Source: Uranotaenia lowii (Eukaryota > Arthropoda > Insecta > Diptera > Culicidae). From it: a stretch of DNA of 64,000 nt. The DNA lies in the NCBI RefSeq assembly GCF_029784155.1, contig NC_073693.1:359739825-359803824 (forward strand), given 5' to 3'. The translations under genes were made by a program, and so were the position numbers. The notes beneath the pieces are model-generated. The model was not told the DNA's origin. It saw nothing but the letters and a program-made list of their open reading frames with translations, and searched no databases. Shown piece by piece: positions 46,791 through 57,600 of the stretch. How positions within the stretch are numbered: the first letter of the stretch is position 1; every line of letters starts with the position of its first letter.

Positions 46791-48684
46791 TTTGGTTTCA
46801 GATTTTTGTCAAAAATTTCATGGAAAAATCATTTTTTTGGTTGAAAGTACAGATTTGGATGTGGCAACACTGAACGAGGGGCTAATTCGGATAAAGAAAG
46901 TTTTCAAAGACAAATTGATGCTTCAATAATTTTGTGTATTTATTTTGCGGTACAGTTCCGTGAACATTTTTATTTGCTCCAAGCTAACGCTAGGCTATGT
47001 TATTTTTTTCTGTTCTCTATAATTGTTACCATGTGACCCTCAGTAGGTTTGTAGTGATTCGTGAGTGAAAGTGTAAAGTGTGTTTTTTTAGTGTTGTATT
47101 GTTTCAAATAGAATGTCTAGTTTATTTGTTTAATTTATTTTTACACCTACTAGTACTGTTGTTGTTTTTTGTAGTTTTTCAACCCACTTTAATTAGATTA
47201 TTTATTCTTAGATTTGGGTGAAGGGTGGAAATTTTAAAAACTCCTATATATAGCGCTGCTAGAAATATAAAAAATCTGCCTCTCTTATCAAATATATTAT
47301 CTTCTTCCGTCCTTCTCATCTTCTGCACAGATCCTGTTTGCTAATCTCTTTTTTTTAGTTAAGTTTGTTTTCTTTATGATTTATTAATTTCCAACTCTGA
47401 TTCAGTCCATTGCTATCGGTTTGTTTTAGTAATGTGTGTTTGTTAACACACACTTCAAGAATACTTATCAATCCCTCTTTTAAGGTTTTAGATGATATAT
47501 ACATTTTTTAAATACTTGATAGTTTGTTTAGCTAAAAATTACTCATTAACAGAAAGTTTAGATTGGACTAATATAGAAAGTTATAAGGTATCAATCAGAG
47601 GAAAAAGGTGAAACGGGATCAATTCACATGAATGAATGTGGACGAGGATGTTCCGGAGGAAATAAAAACAAAAAAAAATCTATATGAACAAAAACAAAGT
47701 TTATTTGCTATATAAGAATGTATAAACAAAAACGACGGTGCTGATATAAATAAATTAAATAACTTAATGTGCTGCTGATAAACATAACCCTAAACATACT
47801 CAAATCTGTGTGTGTGTTATAATCCAAACGTCAAATACCCTAATCAATCTACATCGGGAGGTTATAATAATAATAAAGATGATATTTGTCGTTGTTGCTG
47901 CTGTAGTGAACAACTCTACTATTTACAAACAAAAACCATAAACAAAAAATCTGTACTATTCGTTATCATGTTCAAACGGTGGACGCGACGACGGGTGTTT
48001 GTGAATGATTCCATTTCTAGTGTGATTGTTTTATGGTCAACTCAATGTTTGCCCAAGTTTAAGAAGGGTTTAAGTTTGATTGAGTAATTGATAGTAGCAT
48101 GCAGTATGAATGATTGAATCCCCACTTTGACACTTCACGATGTGCTGGGAACTTTTTAAAAGTTTAGACAAGGATTTTAAATTTTGAAATCTGAAAACCA
48201 AACTCAATTTGAATATTTCTGAAATATCTAGTATTTTCTACATGATGATTTCATTCAGTGTCGGAGGTGCCACAGGTAAAGATTAGCAATCGCTATTGCG
48301 TTACGCAAGAGGCGAATCTACCAAGCAAGCCTCTCTAATAAAATAAATTAAATTAAATTAATTGCGTTACGCTGTGGCATTTTTATACAAGGTCTTGTAG
48401 AATCATTTACAATTCTTTTCTGGATTCTTTCGAGCAATGAAGACTTTCAAAGACAAGTTCCTACGGAAAGTAGCACACTGACTGAAATGTCAAATGCTGA
48501 GGCGTCTGTTCGATAAAACCCATCAACCTTTTCAAACGATTTAAATACGTGCTTAAATCCCAAGTTTAAAGATCCTAATCGGAAGTCCTTCATCGATGAT
48601 GCGGTGGCCTCGTCAATATCTCCAGCGCCCTTAGCTGTAGCAACGTTTCCATTTTCGACGCTTGCGGCGCTTCCGGACCCACTC
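46791..48684. other. Region downstream of ash1, probably including its 3' UTR
   Basis: AT-rich, no other gene recognised. On the minus strand several AATAAA sequences (for example plus-strand TTTATT at 47,700-47,705 and 46,939-46,944) could end the ash1 transcript; I cannot choose between them. A 54-bp retroposed insertion lies at 48,307-48,360. Confidence 0.5.
48307..48360 (+). mobile_element. Short retroposon tail with 12-bp target duplication
   Basis: A 54-bp insert ending in AATAAAATAAATTAAATTAAATTA, flanked by the perfect direct repeat ATTGCGTTACGC (48,295-48,306 and 48,361-48,372). An A/T-rich reiterated tail plus a 12-bp duplication is typical of a severely 5'-truncated non-LTR element or SINE. 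The body is too short to name the family. Confidence 0.8.
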
Positions 48685-51600
48685 TCAAATGGCCGGCACC
48701 GGGGTGGCATTGGCGATGGTTCTCCGGGATCGGGCTCCCCTTCCGGTGAGCAGGTAGCTGATGTCGACGGCCGGCAGTGCCGCAGGATTCAACGTCATCT
48801 TGATCATGAGTCGGGCCAGGACCTGCTCCAGTCGGTTGCGCTTTTCGGCCAGTGTCTGCGACGAGAAGAAACGAGGTAAGAATTAGTCAAACAGTTTAGA
48901 AGAAAGGAGTCTAAGGGTACTAAATTTGGTCGCCACTTCTTGAGTTTGTCGGGTTTCCTTATATTTCTCTAGAAATTACCTCATTTGAAGGTAGCAAGGT
49001 AGCGCCCTCGGACCTGTTGATGGTAGTACTAGTAGTGGTGGTAGCAGAACTAGTAGAAGTAGTAGTATTGATGGTTGGATCAATCTTTTTGGGGTGACAA
49101 TTTTGCAGGGTACCAAAAAACGATTGAGGAATTGGAGGGAAGGTATCGTACACCGGATGTTGTTGCAAGTTGTTGATGTTGAGATTGTAGATTTTTTGGT
49201 TTTGTTGACGAGATTTCCACGAAAAGTAGAAAAAAGTAAGGGAACGATACTGTGTTATCACATTGAACGCACACTAATTTTAGCGTGTCGATGAAGATAC
49301 GATATGAGCTGATTGGATAAATGAACTAGCGGGGATTCGCGTTTGTAACGAAAGCTTGCGTGAACTGTGATGAGCTTAAGCGCTTGCGTTATGAGGCGTA
49401 TTTGTTAATGTAAAATAGTAGCTACTAAATATGATGAATGATGAGCGTATATGGGTAATGTGTTTAGATGTAGGTGTCGCCAATATTCCTATGCAAATTT
49501 ACAATTTTGCTGAAAATCCAACGTAACGATTGACGTTCCGATTCCAAGCCAACCCTTTTTTTCGAAATTGGATCCTATTTTCGTTGATCAGATTGATGGC
49601 CAGCAACGTAAACACCACCGACTCTGTTTGACGCAGTTTGTAAATGAATACTTCGATAATACTGAAATGCCTTTTGGCCTTGAAAAGAGTCCAGCTATGT
49701 ACCAAAGATTCTTGAATTTCTGTTATTGGTTTAAGCCAATATTCTTGGCCAAAGTTAAGTTATACAAAGTACATAAACCTAATGTAAGCCAATTTTAACT
49801 GCAGAATTTGGGTGATGGTTTTGCATTAGGTCAAGTGAGATGCAACTAAAATTACATCCAACTTTTTACAGATTTGACTAAAAGAGAAAAAGAATAACTT
49901 TTCGATTCCATCGCCCATTGGAGGATTGGATGAAATATTTTCTCTGAATCGCCTTGAAGAACATAAAAGAACGAACTAAAAAATACATTTATTTCAAGAA
50001 AACAAAGACAATACGCATTCAGTCTTTCGAATACCTTCCATATTGAGTGCCGATTCCTGTAAAAATGATTCAAGTAGATGTTGATAAAGGGCGAACACGA
50101 AACTTCACGACACATTCGCCAGGGCATATTTTTTTTACCATTGGGTAAAAATCAAGCAAATTTTGCACACTTTCTCATTGATGTGTATTTTTTACATGCT
50201 GTCAAACTCGAAGTCGTGTTTTTCGATTCAACGAAAATGGATGTGAACCAACGCGAGGCAAGAAAACAAATTCTTTCGAAACCTGAAATTTTCTGACCTG
50301 TCAAAGTGGCAGTTGGGAAAAATGTTGAAAATTCACTATTCAACTGTCTCCAGAGTGTTGAACCAGTTCCAGGAGCAGTTGACGTTGGACCACGGCGAAG
50401 GAGCTGGAAGAAAACCGGGACTGGAGATCAAAAATACGGAGGCAAAGGTGAAGCGGATGACTTAAGTAAATTCCAACGACTCAAGCCGTGATTTGGCCAA
50501 AAAGATCGGCATGTCGCAGAGCTGCGCCCAGAATGCAAAAAGAGAGCTGGACTACAAACATACAAGGTACAGAACTTCCCAAACCGCATTGAGCAGCAAC
50601 AACAAACGGCTTAAAATTCGGGCACGGAAGCTCTACGAGAGAAGATGATGGCAAAATATGGCAGCTGTGTGATGAACGACGAAACGCATATAAAAGCTGA
50701 TTTTAAGCAAATTCCGGGGTTGGAGTTTTTCACCAGCAAGAGCAAGTTCGATGTGGACGACAAATTTAAGAAGAAGAAAATATCGAAGTTCACCTCCAAA
50801 TATCTCGTTTGGCAGGCCATCTGCTCTTGCGGACTGAGGTGTGAGCCTTTCGTGACAAAGAGCACAGCAAATGGCGATATCTACAAATCTGAGTGCCTCG
50901 AGAAGCGCCTTTTGCCGTTCTTGCAGCAGCATGACGAAGCTTCGCTATTTTGGCCAGATTTGGCATCATGCTCATGCTATTTTTCTAAAAGTGTCCTGGA
51001 GTGGTATAAGGCCAATTCTGTCCATTTTGTTCCAAAGGACATGAACCCGCCAGACTGTCTGGAGTTGCGCCCGGTGGAGCAGTACTGGGCAATAATGAAG
51101 CAGGAACTTTGGAAGAGCAAGAAGACAGTCAAAGACGAAAAAGGACTCACAAAATTTGATTTGATTCTAAACATTAAAAGAAAATTGGCATGACATTTTT
51201 GGTGTCGCTATAAATTCGTGTTCGCCCTTTAATGATAGTCCTACCATGGCTCTGTGCAAATGAATGAGTGATGTAGGCGTGCCAGATGATGCAGGAGTCA
51301 AATAGTAACCAAAAAACAAGCGAACGAAAGTTCCTTTCATCTTGTTGTTTGAAATTGCTTACCTTCGGCGGTGGTGGCAACAGCTGTATGATCGGTGTCA
51401 TCTTTTTCGAGCCGGAAGATCCGGACGCTCCGGAAACCGTCGAGGTAGAGTCGTCCTTCTTGGAGTTTTTCTTCCGGTTGTCTTTGGCCGTTAGGAGATG
51501 CGCGAGGGATCCCAAGTCATGTGGCTGTGAAAATGAATCAAATAACTACCATCACTGAAGAATTTTTTTAAAAATCAAACATACCGCAAAAGTCTTGGAA

Positions 51601-54600
51601 ATTTTCAGTTTCTGCTCGAACTTGTGGAACGCATACGATTTCATGCAAATCGGATGGGCGTGTTTGATTTTCGAGAACAGACGAGCGCTCTTATCGACCC
51701 TAAGTTCGCAGATGTAGACGTGTGGTTCAGAACTATCCACCGGACGACCCTTGCAGAACGTTGCTGGATCCAAAACCCAACAACGAGCCATGACCAGTTC
51801 AATTGGAATCACTTCGTACAGTGGGACGCGCATCACTTCGTTGGGGTAGAACCTTCTCGTAGGCTCGTGGAACGTTTCGTGTGGCCTCAAGTAATGGTGT
51901 CCGTAAACGAACCGCCGACCTTCCTTATCTTTCCACAGACTCTCAACCCGGAAAATGTCGCACTCAGCGTAATCGATATTACCGATCGTTTTGTAGGTGT
52001 GCTTCCTATGAGGACCATTGGGGTTGTCGGGATCCGGAGACATTGGAATGTCACGTAGAACGTAAACCGTATCCGTCTGTCTTATCTGCAGGTTGCCCCG
52101 CATCAGCGAGATATAATACTGATAACCCTCGTCGGTGTAATCGTTGAGAGGAATCTCCGGGTCAACTGTTCGGGGTTCACACCTTTCGCAGAGATAGTTC
52201 TCGATGGCAGGATCGGCCTTTGTGCACTCAACATGTTGCCAAACCAAACACTTCGAGCACTGGATCATCATGCCTTCATCCTTAAACAGTCCACAAATAC
52301 AACGAATGATATCTTCAGCCTGTTCCTGTTTGAACTTGCCTCGACCTTTCACCGGTGCCACAGGTTCCGGTTCTGTTTTCGGGATGAAACCTCTCAACAA
52401 CTCATTCTGCTCACCAACATACGCGATCAACCGCTCAACCTGCCGCTGCTTGCAGATGAAGTAGTGCTCTTTCAACTTTTCCGACGCAACACCTTCCGGT
52501 GAGCTGATGCCGAAAAATTTAACCGCATTGCTGAACATTATCAACAGGTCGTCCTCGAATGCTTTCGGTTGTTTGTACGATCCCTGTTCGATGTTGGACT
52601 GGAGCTGAGCCAAATCTATCGGCCGAGGAATACGTTCGTAGTACAGAGGATTTTTCTTCTTTGACGGCAGCGTTAGCAGGTTCAGGTATAGGTGACCCCG
52701 TTCATCTGGAATTATAATACAAGTGTTAAAAACATTGAAGATGTCTGTAGATGTAAAATCAACCTACCTTTCAAGCTAGCGATCTCGAGGCAGATCTCTT
52801 TGAGCGCGACGGCAATCCGAGCGATTTTCTCCAGCTCCGGATCATCTTCGACGAAGGCCAATCCGCGAGTGCGGATGTTTCGTGGACAGCGTAGCGCAGA
52901 AATCTGCGAAGCCAGTGAAGGTTTTCCGCCAACGCCCTGTTGAGCGTTTTGACCAGATCCCAACGCAGGACTTGCAGTTTGCGATGCAGACAAATGTTCC
53001 GGTGAACGATCCTTCTTGCGAATTCTGTTCAAGTTCCTCAGCAGGAAACAGTGATGTTCGATGATCAGGGATCTTTCTTTTTGGGTGGGTGGAACAAAGT
53101 TGGGTAGAGGTTGGCCGTTCAATTGCGTAATTGGAGCGTTTTTCTTTGCCTGACGTTTTCTTGACCGAGCTGCACTTCTTGGACTTTGATCTGTCGGAGC
53201 GGCTGTAGTTGAAACCGTTTTCTCTGCTTCAACCGCCTCTAGAGGTTTCTTCATTTCCGTGGCTACTGGCAGTGGCTTGACACGTTGATATTTGCCACCG
53301 ATAACGCCACGGCACTTATCCGAGCCACACATGCAAGGTTGGCCTTCGGATGGATTGAACAGAGAAAAGTTGTAGTCGTAGGATAGCTCTTCGTAGGCAG
53401 GAATGTCGCGAGCGGCAAAGAGTGCCATCCGGAACAAACCATTGACGGACCATTTCTGCATTTCACAATTCGGGGCGCACGAATGATTTACGAAGCGGCA
53501 ATCACTTCCCATCCGATGACCGTCGATGACCAGTCCACCGGTTAAGTTCAAACAGTAATGATGCATATCGTTTAAGTAGATTGTACGCATACGCTCCTTG
53601 AACTCTTTATCGGTGACTACTTCTCCGAGATATTCCATAATGAACATTCCCTTTTTGATGCCTTCTTTCGAACGGATTCCCCAGCCCTTCTTCTCGGTCA
53701 TAAATCGCTCCAAGCCTGGAGCGTATTCGTGTCTCTGAATCTTGGTGTTCCTGCAGCGATCACCACACGGACAGTTCTCCGGATCACACTCGACGTAGAC
53801 CATACGATTCAGACAGTCCTCGATACAACCGGTTTGAGGTTTGCAGTTGCACTGCGGATGATCCGTCGAAGGATTAGCCTTGACGTCGTAGTAAACATTA
53901 GTACGGATCTTTTTGTAGTTCCAGCTAGCCACTGTGTGCCGATTGGTCAACTTCCTATTTTCGAAAGCCCACCACAAGTCAAAAGGAAGCTGAAAATCAC
54001 GCTGCGTTCTTCGCAAGAATTTTTCGCAATAAGCCGGAGGTGGAAGTAAGGTTTCTGGCTGCACCTTCGGGCCACTTCTACCGGCACCTTTCCCGTCGTC
54101 TTTGTAGCAATCGGAGAACAATCCAGCAGTGATATACTTCTTGCGTGGAACCTTCTTGTTCTTCCCATCGACCGGTGGCGAGGGAGTTTCTTCTCGGAAG
54201 TAATCCGGAGGACCTTCCTCCGCCGGCAGAGGATCGTGCTCCAAATCTTCCTCCATCGATGATGATGCCGAAGGTAAATTTTCCAGCGGGGTCACCGATT
54301 CTTCCATGTCGTACTGTTGAAGGTCAACGCGAACCAACGGAACAACGACCTCCTGCGAGATAGCTTCGGCAGTATCTCTTCGCATCTTCTTCACAACTTT
54401 CTCTGCGTCAACCTTGAAGTCATCGCTTTTTCCGCGTTTCAATTTTTGCAACGGAGATGCCATTGGTGGAGCGGGGTCTTCTACCTTCTTCTGCTCCCTT
54501 CGCAACCGATCGACTACCGAGTCCAGTCTACTTGAACATCGACTTTTGGTACGTTCCCGAATTGCCGTCTCCAATGAGCTATTCAGAACGTTAGACTTAT

Positions 54601-57600
54601 CCGATTCCCTAGGTTTTCTTTCGACTGTAGACGCAACAGCCGCTTTTTGATCCTTCTTGGTGATGATGATCTTGACAGGTGGAATGTCGTACAGGGAAGG
54701 TTCCGGGACGGGATCGTTTGAGAATGATTTGCGAGCAGCTGCAGATCGAGTCTCCTTAACTGGTTGAGGTTCCGGAGAAAGGGAGTTCTGCAGTGATCGT
54801 CTCGATGATGTGTCGATAACGCTCATGCGTGATCGACGAAGTTTGCTCAATTTTTCGGCTAGGGTTGGTGTAACGGGTATGGGCGCTGGGATATCTGGTT
54901 CTCCACCTTTTGGACGTCCTCGGGCGCGAGAGGTGGGTGTTTTGGGTGATACAGGGGTTGGTGTTGTCTCCATTGCTTCTGAAGCGGCTGCCGCTGCCAG
55001 CTGTTGCCTGGACACAGATCGCGATTGGAGACGTTTAAGCAGTGGCATCGAATCCAGTGAATCTGAATCGTCTTGGGTAATGGAACAGGGAAGTATTTTT
55101 ATGACGGCGTTTTTCAGCACGATTTCTTGCTCTTGGGTTGCGTTACGCTTTGCAAGTTCTGATGGATCGAGAGCAATGGAAGAACTTCTGGTCCTTCTAA
55201 GCGGGAGTGGTTTCACCTCTTCGACGACAGTCTTGGGTTTTTTCACTGTTACGGGTGGGATTTTAGTAGACTCCTTTTCAACTTTGTTCGCTTTGGAAGA
55301 TTTCGTGACCTCAATTGTATTTTGAACAGGTTCCGGTACCACACTTGGAAGTGGTTCTCTTGTTCGTGATTTCTTCTCCAAAGATTCTTTGTTGATGGGT
55401 AGAATATCTTTTACCCTCGAATGCTTTTCAGATTCGTCTACCTTAGGCGGTGGAATGCCTTTAACTTTCGATTGCTTACTACCAACGTCTTTCTTAGTTG
55501 GTTGCGTTTCATTGACCACCTGGGACTTCTCTAACGTACTCTCTTCAACGTGTTGAATAACCTCGGAAGATTTTGCCGATTTATCTTTCTTCGGATGCTG
55601 AACTTCTTTTGCTTTCGAATGCTTTTCACTTGATGCTTTGTCCAACGATTCTTTCTTCGGCATGGACTGTTCGACCGGTTCTTTCCTCTGGTGGAGATGT
55701 TCTTTTCGCTTGAAAATTCTCTCCGTCATATCCTTCTTAGTGGGCTCTCTCGTTTTGAACTTATCAACTTCGTCTTGGCACACCGGTTGAACCTCTTTAA
55801 CTTTCGCTTGCTTCTCGAGATTCTCTTTCTTCAGCGATTTCGAGGACGAACTAGACTTCTTCTCTTTCCCCTTCGACAACGATTCATCTCTTTTCTCCAG
55901 TTCGCTCTTATCTTTGGACTTTCCTCGCAACTGTCTCCTATCAAATGAACCTTCAGTGTCGGATAGAGCATTCGCCAAATTTTGAGACACCGACTTCCTC
56001 CTTCTTCCAGCTCCGGTAGCCGGAGGCGTAATTGGACTCACCACCTCCCTGCCATTCAGAGGAAGTTTTCCCTGCAATCGCTCCAAACTAACTACCGACA
56101 ATCGAGGCCTTGTATTCCGCTCAATGAAACTATCGGTTGGTTCTCCCTCCTTCGGTACTCGATCACAATTGACGTGAGTGTCCTTTTGCTTCGCTTTAGT
56201 TGACTTCTCCGTCTCCGACGGCACATGTCTGGTCAGATTCGAGGAATCGAACAAATCCGGCCCAAGCTCTGCCTTAACATCCCCTTCGGCTGGATCACGC
56301 TCAACCAACTTCTTTTTCTTCTTCTTAACGGTGGGGAAACCAGTTCGGTTGATCTTCTTTCGCTTCTTCTTCAACAGCAAATGGGCTCCAGTTTTGGTGA
56401 GCAGCTTTTCGATTACCTTTTCCGAACTTTTCTTCGACGAATCGTCTCCATCGAGCTTGGAGATGCCGTCCTTCAGTTGAGGTGAATCCAGCATCTCAAC
56501 TTTGGCAATCAGGGACGGAATGGACGCTGGGATGGATAGTTCCAGATCCACCGTTGGCTCGAAAACGCCTGGGGGTGGAGCGTTTAAAGAGGATGTTGAG
56601 ATTGCGGTTGTGGTTTGCGTATTGGAGGCTGACGAATGGATCACAGATGGACGGGATGGAGGAGTCGAACGATGGGTAGCCGCTGCGAGGATGTTATTGT
56701 CCGCTAGGATTGCTGCAACTGTGGCGGTTGGTTGGATTTTTGAGACCAAGCCTTCGAGGCGGTTCTTTTTACGGGTGAGGGCGTCACTTTTCTTGTGACC
56801 TGAAGCAGCTGTATCCAAGGCTGTTAGGTCAGCATTTCTAGCATCAATCGTAAGTGGAGAGTCGCTGGATTTGATTTGGACTATGTCCTCCGGTATAACG
56901 GGATCGGACTTTAACAGATGACGCTTCTTCGGAGTGATTGCTTTGGTGGGATCTTTAATGGTTGATGTAGAAGAAAATGTGGAAGTAATGGTAGACGCCA
57001 CGTTCGTTCGACTTCCACTAGCTGCGCACGGGTTGATAACCGTTTGACTTCTCGTCTCCTCTTTCTCGGTGTCACGCTCTTTAGGCGTCTGCTCACTGAG
57101 CAAATAGTGACGCTTCTTCAACGGAAGTTTATGATCATCGGGGCTCTGAGTGGTTACTGACTTCTTATTCCGCCGTTTGGTTCCACTAGCAGCAGTCGAA
57201 GGAGATTCAACGTGTTCCGAAGCTTTACGCTTCTTCATGGATCGACCTTTCTGCATGCTCTTAGCTGCAGCTGCTCCAGCAAGAGCAGCCGCTCCAATCC
57301 CTAATAGAGTATCTTTAGCGGGACAGATTCGACACAAACTGTTGAAAGACTCACTCAAACGCTCCAACTCCATGCTCAACTTGATGTCCGAGGAAGATTT
57401 CGCCACCGAATTGGACCGTAAACGCTTTCGCTTCCTCTTTCGCCAGGGATGTCTCGATCCAGCCGATCTACTGCTACACCTACTCATCGTACTCATCCGA
57501 CGATTCCGAATTGTGGTTCCGTAGCTTTTGACCGAAACGTTGTCCAGTTTATCGCTGGCACAGCTCTTTCGACGACTTCGTTTGGAGCACACGGATTTGG

